Shown one piece after another: positions 1-7,938 of a stretch of DNA of 64,000 nt (position 1 is the stretch's first letter; every line of letters starts with the position of its first letter). This stretch comes from Dyella telluris (lineage in GTDB: Bacteria > Pseudomonadota > Gammaproteobacteria > Xanthomonadales > Rhodanobacteraceae). The notes below the pieces were generated by a model. It saw only the letters and a program-made list of their open reading frames with translations. It did not search any database and had not been told where the DNA came from. The stretch covers positions 2,294,001 through 2,358,000 of the forward strand of contig NZ_CP060412.1 of the NCBI RefSeq assembly GCF_014297575.1, in the 5' to 3' direction. The translations under genes and the position numbers were made by a program.

Positions 1-221
1 AAGAGTGGAAAGGTACTGTCTAGCCCAAGGTCAACATCATCGTTGGTGCAATTGGCATCCCGCTCATCGAATTGGGAATGTGCGCGGGGCGAACACAAGC
101 GACATGCGAAGGTCGCGAAGCGTCAGGCCGTCAATGGAGGCACAAACGCTGGACTGTGGGACCTAGCCGATACGGCGCACCTAGCCAACGCTCGTCTACC
201 GCGGCCTTCTCTTGAAAGAGC

Positions 222-252
222 AATATTAAATTAATATTTTTGCGTTTTCGCA
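222..252. promoter_or_regulatory. AT-rich palindrome and small hairpin
   Basis: A perfect 8+1+8 palindrome (AATATTAA-A-TTAATATT) is followed at once by TGCG-TTTT-CGCA. No convincing gene covers bases 1-340, so this may be an operator or a decayed element end. I see nothing else of note in that stretch. Confidence 0.25.
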
Positions 253-340
253 GTATTAAAGCCGGTGAAGAGGGCCATACAGGGCTCACCTTTTGGTATG
301 AGCGCCGAAGCCATCGATCCTCAGACGGTCAAAGCCAGGC

Positions 341-829
341 CTAGGCGAGGTTGTAATAAAACTCGGCGTAGTAGTCGCCGGCCCCCACAGGCATCCGGCC
401 AAGCGTGGCTTGCACGGTCCGAGGCACCAAGTTCACCAGGCGGGAGACTTCCTCTGACATGTTGATTCCCACCTGAGCGCATTCAATAGCCGGATGAAAG
501 TACTCATCGATCTTCCTGCGGAGTATCGCTTCCGCGCGATGAGTACTGCCCGCGACCGCGATACAGAAACGAAAACCCTCTCCCGTGGCGTGATAGACCA
601 TGTAAGCCACAAAGAGCCCGCGTTCGAGAAAAAGTTGATCGTGGTTTGCATCAGACATGACGACCACCTCGTCTGATAGTGAAACAGGAACATGTTCACT
701 TGAACGGAAACCCTGTAGCAGCCGATGCCAGAGCGTAAGTGACTCTGACAGTGCGCTGGGGCGAATAGGCTCCGCCGCCAATTGCCGGAACTCAGTAAAA
801 GTCGCCCAGTCCTCTCCGGTAGCGCTCAT
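341..829 (-). CDS. Hypothetical protein, 162 aa
   Basis: I do not recognise this gene. The frame is open much further upstream, but I chose the ATG at 829 because the upstream part would run through the neighbouring gene in another frame and looks like shadow sequence, whereas the product from MSATGEDW onward has normal protein composition. It has no signal peptide or membrane segment and looks like a soluble alpha/beta protein. It overlaps the 3' end of the preceding minus-strand gene by about 38 bases, so the two are probably translationally coupled. Function is unknown; its accessory-island position suggests cargo. Confidence 0.55.
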   Translation of the reverse strand: MSATGEDWATFTEFRQLAAEPIRPSALSESLTLWHRLLQGFRSSEHVPVSLSDEVVVMSDANHDQLFLERGLFVAYMVYHATGEGFRFCIAVAGSTHRAEAILRRKIDEYFHPAIECAQVGINMSEEVSRLVNLVPRTVQATLGRMPVGAGDYYAEFYYNLA

Positions 830-1145
830 ACGCTTTGGCACATTGATCCTTGCTTGGTGGATGCGCCGAAGACCCGCGCGACACGGGGAGTTGCACACGG
901 TACCAAGCCTCAAACTCCGGCAAATCCAACATGACGTTGGAGCGCGCTGCGTCGTACTCGGGCCCAATGTCGCCCTCCCGTAGTTGCTCCAAAGCACTAA
1001 GTGTGCGGACCGTTTGATCGGCCTTTCGAGCACGCGCAGATGCTGAGCCAGCTGCATGGGCATAAGCACTCGCCCAGATGACTTTCTCCATTTCAGACAG
1101 TCGTGCCCAGAGATAGATCGGGCTGTGGTGTTTGATCGTGGCCAT
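792..1145 (-). CDS. Hypothetical protein, 117 aa
   Basis: This is an unrecognised small protein. The start is well supported: reading the minus strand, AAAGGAG lies about six bases before the ATG at 1145. The product is mostly helical, is rich in Ala and Arg at residues 28-45, and has no obvious membrane segment or catalytic motif. It is the first gene of an overlapping pair with the 162-aa protein downstream, so the two probably act together. The structured repeat at 1169-1292 lies just upstream and could be its leader or a divergent RNA. I infer no function. Confidence 0.6.
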   Translation of the reverse strand: MATIKHHSPIYLWARLSEMEKVIWASAYAHAAGSASARARKADQTVRTLSALEQLREGDIGPEYDAARSNVMLDLPEFEAWYRVQLPVSRGSSAHPPSKDQCAKAYERYRRGLGDFY

Positions 1146-1168
1146 GGCTCACTCCTTTCATTGAAGGG

Positions 1169-1292
1169 AACGCCTAGGCGGATAGTTCCGCACGCCTAAA
1201 AGACCACAACGGGTTGTCATCGATTGAGACAGGACCATACGCATCGCGGCAAGCGATGGCGTATATGCGCGGCTGCGCATGTGCACTCGAGT
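1169..1292 (+). ncRNA. Structured dispersed repeat, copy 1 (candidate ncRNA or cis element)
   Basis: About 120 bases align, at roughly 70% identity by eye, with 24210-24336 in the same orientation. Three hairpins can be drawn: TAGGCG/CGCCTA near 1175-1199, ACAA/TTGT near 1206-1217, and a strong one near 1236-1266 (ATACGCATCGC with GCGATGGCGTAT, one bulged G). In copy 2 an A-T pair of the third stem becomes G-C and another becomes a G-T wobble, so pairing is kept. No long shared reading frame explains the conservation. Strand is assigned arbitrarily. Confidence 0.4.
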
Positions 1293-1453
1293 CCATGCCC
1301 GATCTCAATGCATCTGGGACCGTTTGCAAGCTGCATTTTCTTAAGCGGAACAATGCTTTTCGGCTCGATTGGCGTTAGTAGTACGCGCAACGTTTCTCTT
1401 TATAAACAATGACTTGCGTAATTCATAGGCAAAGAGTACTGTGACCTCGTACC

Positions 1454-1486
1454 GATCTAATCCGATTCAGTCAGATCTAGTCCGAT
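1454..1486. promoter_or_regulatory. Paired 13-bp direct repeats upstream of HTH gene
   Basis: GATCTAATCCGAT (1454) and GATCTAGTCCGAT (1474) are two near-identical repeats exactly 20 bp apart. They lie 18 bases before the GTG start at 1505. The spacing of about two helical turns fits a dimeric operator, plausibly for the HTH protein itself. Confidence 0.35.
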
Positions 1487-1504
1487 CCAATCGCGGAGGA
1501 CGCA

Positions 1505-1786
1505 GTGCGCCGATCAGCAACCTTCCAGATGCTTGTGAAGTCGCACGGATTCATCCTGTCCGCGGGAGCGACCGCCAAGGTGATGGGCTTCGGGAGTACC
1601 GATGCGCTGCGCTTTGCACGGGCTGCCGGTCGGCTCCCGATCCAGATGTTTCTTGTCGAAGGGCGCCGAGGCTGGTTTGCCTCGGCCGAAGACGTTGCTA
1701 CATGGCTAGATAAGACGACGGTCGCCAGTCGAAAAAACTCGCCCAAGAAGGCTAAGAACACCAAACAAAAAGCCACCGCTGATTGA
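1505..1786 (+). CDS. Small HTH/excisionase-like DNA-binding protein
   Basis: The start is a GTG at 1505, directly after a GGAGGA ribosome site at 1496-1501. The 93-aa product reads as a compact DNA-binding protein: its middle (residues 25-70) resembles winged-helix or excisionase-type modules that end in a short motif before a helix (SAEDVATWL), and it closes with a very basic Lys/Arg/Ser-rich tail. The family assignment is tentative. It is monocistronic, with repeats that look like an operator in front and a strong terminator overlapping its stop codon. By position it could regulate the transposition genes that follow. Confidence 0.6.
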   Translation: MRRSATFQMLVKSHGFILSAGATAKVMGFGSTDALRFARAAGRLPIQMFLVEGRRGWFASAEDVATWLDKTTVASRKNSPKKAKNTKQKATAD

Positions 1787-1800
1787 GCGGTGGCTCTTTT
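1771..1800 (+). terminator. Rho-independent terminator of HTH gene
   Basis: AGCCACCGCT pairs perfectly with AGCGGTGGCT around a five-base loop, and CTTTT follows. The stop codon of the HTH gene lies inside the hairpin. Confidence 0.85.
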
Positions 1801-1814
1801 ATGTCAACGCCAGA

Positions 1815-1858
1815 GAGACGCGTCGTCTCAGGAGGGTCGCTAACGGGAATCCCTAGCG
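1815..1858. repeat. Two short dyads in intergenic region
   Basis: GAGACG-CGT-CGTCTC (1815-1829) is a perfect dyad. CGCTA..GGGA-A-TCCC-TAGCG (1838-1858) is a second, nested one. They sit between the HTH gene and the tnsAB gene and could be regulator or transposase sites; function unknown. Confidence 0.3.
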
Positions 1859-1883
1859 GAACAACGTAAGCCAGGAATGAAAA

Positions 1884-1917
1884 GGCCTACGTGGGTTGGC
1901 GCTCACGTAGGCCCTAT
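1884..1917 (+). terminator. Stem-loop upstream of tnsAB
   Basis: GGCCTACGTG (1884-1893) and CACGTAGGCC (1904-1913) form a perfect 10-bp stem with a weak T-rich tail (CTATT). It could be a second terminator or a transposon-end structure. Confidence 0.4.
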
Positions 1918-2066
1918 TAAGTGCAGACTTTAGGTCGTCGGCACTTGTAGCTTCCTGCGCTCCCCATCAAAAGTCAATAGGCCCTCGCTGGGCCTACATG
2001 CCGCGCTTTGCCTCTGTGGTGGTCCATCTGGCCGCCCTTGGGAGAGTGCGGCCTGGAGGAGATCGC

Positions 2067-4526
2067 ATGGTAACAACTGCTCTAAAACTTGACCTGCCGT
2101 TCGTGGAACAGGAGCGGCTCGGTGGCCCCGACAAAACGCAGCGCCTAGAAAGCTACGGGCGAGCGGAATGTTCGCGATTCCAGATCGCACAAATTGAAGC
2201 CATGGCGGCCGATAGCGGTCTGCGCTTGGTCGGCAAGGGTGCGCTGAACAACATGCGCACCCGCTTCGTGTCCATTAAGAACAAAGCAGTGAGGGTTATC
2301 GAAAGCCACACCTGTGAACGAACATTTGCTTACCTGCTTGAGTTCGATCCTGGCGTTGTCGGCTACTACGTCCAAGTGCCTTGCCGGGGTATTGAGAGGA
2401 CCAACGAGAACGGTGCACGGCATGTTTCCCATGCCACGCTGGATTTCTTGGTCTTTCGCCTCGACTGCATTGAGCTCGTCGAGTGCAAAACCGAAGCGTG
2501 GCTGGAAGCCCACGAAGGTAAGGACGGATGGCATCGCGAGGGAGACGGGTGGACCTGCGATCCGTACAAGCAGTGGGCGGAAGCGCGAGGTCTCGTCTTC
2601 CGGGTATTTGTACTGACCGAGCCGTTTGCTAACCAGCTGCGTACGTTGGAAGCGATGTACGCAACGATGGATCTTCCGCTCACGAGGGAAGAGTTGCGTG
2701 TGGCCGAACGCGCAATTGCCCTGTTGGCGAAGAAGCCGTACTCCATCGAGGATATGGGTGAGACGCTTCCAGGATTCAACGGTCGTATTGCATTGAGCCT
2801 TCTCGCACAGCACAAATGCTACGGACTCGTGCAAAGCACGCCCTTCGATTTGCCGCAACACTTCTATCTGTACTCGGACCAGGAACAAGCCAGGCTGGCT
2901 GATGCCCAAGCATTCAGCGCGCTACGAACGACGATCGCTCAGCCTGCCGATCTGGATCCTCTTACCACCGCAAGCGCAACCGATCTTAAGTTCGCGCTTA
3001 AGCGGTACGAGATCGTGCAACGCATAGAGGCGGGACTCGAAAAAGGTTCCGTCCGCATGCGGAAACTTGTAGCCAACGTGCGTGAAGCGGTGTCGCAAGG
3101 CAAGCCAGCGCTCTCGGCCTGCCTTACTCAGTATGCGAAATCAGGCAACCGCGAGTCCCGGCTCGATCCGATGCAGCAAGAGTGCATGACGTGGGTTATC
3201 CGCGCGCTCTGGAACCGGGGAAAGGTAAGGACGCGGAAAAACCTGTGGTTCGAGCTCGAGAAGGAATGCCAGCGCCATCACGTTGTGACGCCGTCTCGTG
3301 AGACCCTCAATTACTACCTTCGACAGGACGATGCCACGAAGCGTGCACTTGCCGCGGGAGGTATGCGCGCCTATCAAGCTGCCAGGCCCATTTCAGACCC
3401 AACGCTTCGCTCGGGGAAGGCTATCGGCTACGGGCACACACTGCATATTGATTCGTCCCAGTTTGACGGCCGTTGCGGAAAGCAGGTCGAGGAAGCCTTT
3501 TCGGGCAACAAACCTTGGTTCTATATCGGCATCGACGAGGCGATTGAGAAGCCGATGGCTAAGGCCATCTATTTCGGAAAGGCCTGCACGAACGGTGTGG
3601 CGCTTCTGATGCGTGATTTTGTTCGACGTCATGGCTTCTTGCCGTTCGTGATTGTTCTGGACCGCGGATCGGAGAACGACTCCAAATGGCTACAAGCATT
3701 CTGCTTGGAAAAGGGCATCACGCTTATCCAATCCCCGACGGGTGGAAGCCGCTTCAACGGGCAGGCAGAAAGCGCCATCAAGCGCATTAATGAGAACGTC
3801 GCACATGATCTGCCTGGGTCCACGAAGCCCGATCAGAAGGGCCGCAAGGTCGACGGCAAGTACAAGAGCGAAAAGACTGCGCGTTTGACTTTTCACGTAT
3901 TGAATCAGGCGCTGGAGGACTACGCATTCAAGGACATGCCGGAAACACCCACCGACGACGATTACTCGCCAGACGACCGCATGGACGAGGCCATGAGTCG
4001 CTACGGAGTGATGGGACGTCCTCAAGTGCTCGACGATGATTACCTGATCAAGACCTCGGTAGATATCAAATTCACAGGGAAAGCCACCGAAAAGCGCGGG
4101 ATCAAGCTCGCTAGCGGGATCTTCACCAGCAAGCCGCTCAGCATCCTGCTGCGCCGATTTCAGCCCGAGGAAGTCCGGCAGGACTGTGAGAACGGGTCGC
4201 TGCTCTTCGTCAAGATTGGTGGGACATGGGTCAAGGCGTTTTTGAATGCGATCCTGACACTTGCATCGCAATCCGTAGAAGAGCGCCTCTTCGATCACTG
4301 TTGGGCGCCCTATGCACGGCGGAACGGACGTAAACGTGCGCAGGACTCTGATCGGAAGCGGTATCACCGACATCAGGAAGCCGAGGCTAGGGCCGAGGCC
4401 GCGGCAGCTCAAGCGGTGGTTGATGCCAAACAAGGGTCGGAGCAGCAGGACACTGAAGCGCCTGACGAGGATTTCGACGCATTGGACGCCTGGAACAACT
4501 GCGAACCCCTGACGGAGGAGGACTGA
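2067..4526 (+). CDS. TnsA-TnsB fusion transposase of a Tn7-like element
   Basis: The 819-aa protein starts at the ATG at 2067, behind GGAGGAG. The N-terminal ~250 residues look like the TnsA endonuclease: Glu92 in LLEFDP, Asp126 in TLDFLV and Lys141 in VECKT match the family's E-D-K active site. The rest is a TnsB-type DDE integrase with Asp462 (HIDSS), Asp532 (VLDRGSEN) and Glu568 (NGQAES), a 35-residue D-to-E spacing, then an Arg/Ala-rich C-terminal tail. TnsA cuts 5' ends and TnsB cuts and joins 3' ends, so the fusion should support cut-and-paste movement. It is followed after one base by tnsC and then tniQ. TnsAB fusions are known in some Tn7 relatives. Confidence 0.85.
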   Translation: MVTTALKLDLPFVEQERLGGPDKTQRLESYGRAECSRFQIAQIEAMAADSGLRLVGKGALNNMRTRFVSIKNKAVRVIESHTCERTFAYLLEFDPGVVGYYVQVPCRGIERTNENGARHVSHATLDFLVFRLDCIELVECKTEAWLEAHEGKDGWHREGDGWTCDPYKQWAEARGLVFRVFVLTEPFANQLRTLEAMYATMDLPLTREELRVAERAIALLAKKPYSIEDMGETLPGFNGRIALSLLAQHKCYGLVQSTPFDLPQHFYLYSDQEQARLADAQAFSALRTTIAQPADLDPLTTASATDLKFALKRYEIVQRIEAGLEKGSVRMRKLVANVREAVSQGKPALSACLTQYAKSGNRESRLDPMQQECMTWVIRALWNRGKVRTRKNLWFELEKECQRHHVVTPSRETLNYYLRQDDATKRALAAGGMRAYQAARPISDPTLRSGKAIGYGHTLHIDSSQFDGRCGKQVEEAFSGNKPWFYIGIDEAIEKPMAKAIYFGKACTNGVALLMRDFVRRHGFLPFVIVLDRGSENDSKWLQAFCLEKGITLIQSPTGGSRFNGQAESAIKRINENVAHDLPGSTKPDQKGRKVDGKYKSEKTARLTFHVLNQALEDYAFKDMPETPTDDDYSPDDRMDEAMSRYGVMGRPQVLDDDYLIKTSVDIKFTGKATEKRGIKLASGIFTSKPLSILLRRFQPEEVRQDCENGSLLFVKIGGTWVKAFLNAILTLASQSVEERLFDHCWAPYARRNGRKRAQDSDRKRYHRHQEAEARAEAAAAQAVVDAKQGSEQQDTEAPDEDFDALDAWNNCEPLTEED

Positions 4527-4527
4527 C

Positions 4528-5586
4528 ATGGCAAGGGTTCTTCCACATGCAAACTACGTTGAGCCGCGAAAGCAGCTCCAGAGGGCGCTTGCCAATCCGG
4601 CGCGCGGCCGATTCATCTGGGTCATTGGGCCATCAGGGGTGGGCAAGACGACCTTGCGCAGGTCGATCCTGCGTTCCATGTGCGGTGACCCTGCTCTATG
4701 GGGTGCAGGCAACATTCCCGTAATCGAGAAATTTGCTCTCCTCCCGAACAAGGCGTACTTCAATTCGCTATGGCTGGCGCAAAGTTTGGTTCGCGAGCTA
4801 TTTGTTCCCAACGTGAACTGGTTGCGTGACGACGACGACCTGGAAAATCCCACGTTCTTAGCCGTGACATCGGAGATCCAGCGGGCGCACCGATCGCTTC
4901 ACGGCGCCTTGCTGCCAAAGGGCTCCGAGCCAGCGATGTGGGAGCATTTCCAACGGCTTGCACCTCAAAGGAAGGTGTGGCTGACGGCCATCGACCAAGC
5001 GCACGCACTTTGTACGAACCACCGCAACAAGGACCCTGCAGACCACATCCTGAACCTGCTATCGATTCTCGATGTCACAGACATGAACTTCCTGCTTAGT
5101 GGCGTGCACGGCGCCGCCGACTTGTGGGCGGCACGTCCTGAAGTCAGGCGTCGATCCACGGTCATCTGGATGCCGCCCTACAGTTACGAGCGCCGGGGCG
5201 ACCGCGATCCTTTCCTAACGCTTGTGCGGACATTGGGCAAGGGATACACATTCTCTAAGCCTGGCTTGCTCTTTGGCATGGCGCCGGAGCTCATGGCTGC
5301 ATCGGCCGGTATATTTGGCGTTCTGAAAAAGATCCTCGTCGATGCAAAAGAGCGCGCAGATTTCGCTGGCCGTCGAGCCATCACGAAGGGCGACATCACC
5401 GCCTCGTACTACGGCAGTCGTGACTTAAAAAAGTTGTGGGACGATGTCGGCTTCTTCGAAGACGTCATGAAGTCCGCAGACACCTCATCGATTGCCAAGA
5501 ATGTGGCCAGTGCTTGGGGCATAGAGCGCAAACCGAAGGCCAAGAAGCCCACGAACGATGTTGGCCCTGATAAGGAGGCCGCGTGA
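4528..5586 (+). CDS. TnsC/TniB-like AAA+ transposition regulator
   Basis: This 352-aa ATPase has a Walker A motif at residues 34-42 (GPSGVGKTT) and a Walker B-like strand at 150-157 ending in Asp156-Gln157, where many family members have Asp-Glu. TnsC proteins bind ATP and DNA and link target selection (TniQ/TnsD) to the TnsA-TnsB transposase. The start lies one base after the tnsAB stop, behind a GGAGGAGG site, and the gene is followed one base later by tniQ, so all three are one operon. The Glu-to-Gln change at Walker B could slow ATP hydrolysis; that is inference. The Lys/Ala-rich tail is probably disordered. Confidence 0.85.
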   Translation: MARVLPHANYVEPRKQLQRALANPARGRFIWVIGPSGVGKTTLRRSILRSMCGDPALWGAGNIPVIEKFALLPNKAYFNSLWLAQSLVRELFVPNVNWLRDDDDLENPTFLAVTSEIQRAHRSLHGALLPKGSEPAMWEHFQRLAPQRKVWLTAIDQAHALCTNHRNKDPADHILNLLSILDVTDMNFLLSGVHGAADLWAARPEVRRRSTVIWMPPYSYERRGDRDPFLTLVRTLGKGYTFSKPGLLFGMAPELMAASAGIFGVLKKILVDAKERADFAGRRAITKGDITASYYGSRDLKKLWDDVGFFEDVMKSADTSSIAKNVASAWGIERKPKAKKPTNDVGPDKEAA

Positions 5587-5587
5587 T

Positions 5588-6952
5588 ATGGAACAGGTCT
5601 CGTTTGCTTGGACAGCTCTTCCATCGCTGAAGCTGCGAGGTCTGGGTACGCCGCTCGCGGAGCCCATCGATTACTACGTACTTCGGATGTCCTGGGTGAC
5701 GGGGTGGTCCGTGAACCAGCTGGCTACCCTCATGCAAGACGATCGCGAGGAGGGTTTTGGGCCGCTACGCCCCAGTTGTCACATCTTCGGGCACCGCAGG
5801 GAAGCGCAGATATCCGCATTTGAACAGCTCTCAGGAAATCCGGACCTACGATATGGAACTCTGTGGGTACTCAAGGAAGTACTCAATACCAAGGGGCTGT
5901 ATCGTCAGACTGGGGTGCCACGGCGCTGGTGTCCCGTTTGCTACCAAAAATGGGATAACGATACCGATTGGGAACCCCTGGTTTGGTCCATCCCTTACGT
6001 AAGTTGCTGCCCAACGCACGGGTGCGACCTGGTCAACGCGTGCCCTAGCTGTGGCAAGGAACAAAGTCGGGATACGGCGCTTGGTCTTCGCCTGCGTTGC
6101 GAGTCTTGCGACGCTCCATTGGGCGGTGAGGGAACGAAAACCGAGCGGGCTAAATTTTATGATTGGGTGGACCAGGAAATCCTTAAACTCGTGGCGTTCT
6201 GCTCAACGCCTGGCGAGCAGCTCGTACCCGCCGACACTCTGCTGCAGTTTGCGGAGGAGTTCGAAAACCATGCACGAAGCAAAGGCATTCTTCAAAAGGT
6301 TCGTCGATGTTTGGGTATGCAGCGTGGTGAGGCTTTTAACCGATCCATCTCCCTCAGCGCACTCATCAACTTCAGTGCGCTTCTCGGGGTCTCTGTGATC
6401 GATCTGCTCTCGCGACCCAAAGAGGCAATGAGCGCTCCGCTGCTGGACCTTTGGGATGGATTCCACTGGTTGTGCGACCCCTTTGCGGAGAAGAACGACG
6501 CCGTGCGTGCAGCGCGTTGGCTGGCGAAGAAGGTGCTCGCACGGCGCGGTCGCTGGTATATCCCCTCCATGCGCGTACTCACTAAGGATATCGGTGTATC
6601 CGCGTCGCGCCTGAAAGCCTTCGATCCTGAAAGTTATGGGGCTTACATCGATGCCTATTTGAAGCAGTGCCGCCCCGCGACTCGTTACACCCGGGGAGTG
6701 GCCTTTGCCGCGGCGCGGAATGAGATCGAAGACCAGAATCCGACGAACTGTACGCATTCGCGCATGTGGTGGCTTCCCCACCATGTAGAGAAGGTGGCAC
6801 CGGTCAATTTGGAAGACGCGTACTACGCTTCTTATGGCGCGATCGTGTACTGGCGCTTGCTCGCGCATGCTAAGAGTCACGCACAGGGGGCTGTTGCGGC
6901 AAAAGAGGACATTCGCTGGACTGAATCAGCACAGACGGGGATTGCGGCTTAG
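5588..6952 (+). CDS. TniQ/TnsD-family target-site protein
   Basis: The ATG at 5588, behind AAGGAGG, was chosen over an earlier in-frame codon inside tnsC. The 454-aa protein has the TniQ N-terminal pattern (residues 20-50, GTPLAEPIDYY then SVNQLATLM) and zinc-binding clusters: Cys115/Cys118 with Cys141/His144, and Cys152/Cys155 with Cys171/Cys174. TniQ/TnsD proteins choose the DNA target and recruit TnsC. The long C-terminal part (200-454) is likely the DNA-recognition region; the target cannot be predicted here. No Cas gene or CRISPR array is visible nearby, so this looks like a conventional, not RNA-guided, Tn7 relative. Confidence 0.85.
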   Translation: MEQVSFAWTALPSLKLRGLGTPLAEPIDYYVLRMSWVTGWSVNQLATLMQDDREEGFGPLRPSCHIFGHRREAQISAFEQLSGNPDLRYGTLWVLKEVLNTKGLYRQTGVPRRWCPVCYQKWDNDTDWEPLVWSIPYVSCCPTHGCDLVNACPSCGKEQSRDTALGLRLRCESCDAPLGGEGTKTERAKFYDWVDQEILKLVAFCSTPGEQLVPADTLLQFAEEFENHARSKGILQKVRRCLGMQRGEAFNRSISLSALINFSALLGVSVIDLLSRPKEAMSAPLLDLWDGFHWLCDPFAEKNDAVRAARWLAKKVLARRGRWYIPSMRVLTKDIGVSASRLKAFDPESYGAYIDAYLKQCRPATRYTRGVAFAAARNEIEDQNPTNCTHSRMWWLPHHVEKVAPVNLEDAYYASYGAIVYWRLLAHAKSHAQGAVAAKEDIRWTESAQTGIAA

Positions 6953-6967
6953 AGGTTTGCGGCACTG

Positions 6968-7004
6968 ATGAGGGGTGCCGCGTAAGCGGCATCCCTCATT
7001 TTGC
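6968..7004. terminator. Bidirectional terminator between convergent operons
   Basis: ATGAGGGGTGCCGC pairs with GCGGCATCCCTCAT around GTAA, with one G-T pair, and is followed by TTTTG. It separates tniQ (plus strand) from the end of the ParB/RepB operon (minus strand). Confidence 0.8.
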
Positions 7005-7026
7005 TTCAGGCTGGTCGAGCCAGACT

Positions 7027-7938
7027 TTAGCTGCCCGGGGGCGACGTGACCGACGAAGCCAGCGACGTCATTTCGGCTACTTCCTGAAACTCAGCCAGGT
7101 ACTCCGGTTGGTTGTCTTCCAGCCATTGGACAATGCTTGGTCTCTTAAGCCACTTGGACAAGTAGGCTTTGGCGATGGTCAGTTCTAGGACATCTTCGCC
7201 ATAGCTTTCTTCGATGTACTTAGTTCGCTTCTGCGCCGCGGATAGTTCGCGTTCAAGGCGAGCGATCTGCTCGCGCGAGATGTCCTGTGGCCCATCTTTT
7301 GCTCTCTTGAGTACGAGTTGGTCATCCGGCGTGGCAGCCAGAATGGTCTTGACGAAGCCAGACGAATAGTTCTTCTGCCCGATCATGAGCTCCGTGGCCT
7401 CGATCTGACGCATGGGCTTCATCTTCTTCAGCACTTCGAACACGTTCTTGGGGCATGGGCCATCCGCGAGAAGCTCGACGACTTCGTCGCATATGCCATC
7501 CAGCATCCGAAAGCGCCGCCGAACCGTAGAAACGTCCAACCGTAGCGCGCGCGCAAGCCGGTCCTCGTGAGCTCCCTGCTCAATGGCACGGACGACCATC
7601 TTGTGTTCTTGGACCGCGGAAAGCCGGCTGATGCGCTTGTTATATGTATAAGCTTCGTCATCGGTGGCGACGAGGCACTCCACCTCGGTCCACCCCAGTT
7701 CCTTCGCTATTTCAATGCGCAGGAGTCCATCGAGGAGGTAATACGTACCTTCTTTCTGTGGGTTGGGTACGACGACAGGGCACTCGACCATGCCTATTTC
7801 GTGGATGGATGCGGCGATCTGGGCGTACTTATGGCTCTGTTTGAGGGCCGCGCGCATCGCCTTCAGAGGAACGATGGCGTCGAGCGGGATCACGCGAGTC
7901 TCGCTCTCAAAACCGGGCGGCGGCATCTTGTTGTTCAT
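7027..7938 (-). CDS. ParB-like protein with RepB-type C-terminus
   Basis: This 303-aa protein has a ParB N-terminal fold (residues 15-90, with LLDGLLRIEIAKELG at the nucleotide-pocket position), a helix-turn-helix around 115-140 (EDRLARALRLDVSTVRRRF) and a C-terminal half like the plasmid partition RepB C-terminal domain. ParB/RepB proteins bind DNA sites and CTP to organise DNA. No ParA is encoded beside it, so ordinary partition is unlikely. Its ATG overlaps the stop of the preceding gene as ATGA, so it is co-translated with the other ParB-like protein, and both follow a serine recombinase. A role in control or targeting of recombination is inference. Confidence 0.75.
   Translation of the reverse strand: MNNKMPPPGFESETRVIPLDAIVPLKAMRAALKQSHKYAQIAASIHEIGMVECPVVVPNPQKEGTYYLLDGLLRIEIAKELGWTEVECLVATDDEAYTYNKRISRLSAVQEHKMVVRAIEQGAHEDRLARALRLDVSTVRRRFRMLDGICDEVVELLADGPCPKNVFEVLKKMKPMRQIEATELMIGQKNYSSGFVKTILAATPDDQLVLKRAKDGPQDISREQIARLERELSAAQKRTKYIEESYGEDVLELTIAKAYLSKWLKRPSIVQWLEDNQPEYLAEFQEVAEMTSLASSVTSPPGS

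Noticed and set aside
43..465. Short plus-strand frames at the window start
   Set aside because: No ribosome site, poor composition and a conflict with the better-supported minus-strand gene from 341.
830..1069. Longer N-terminus for the 162-aa minus-strand protein
   Set aside because: It would run through the 117-aa gene in another frame and its composition there looks like shadow sequence.
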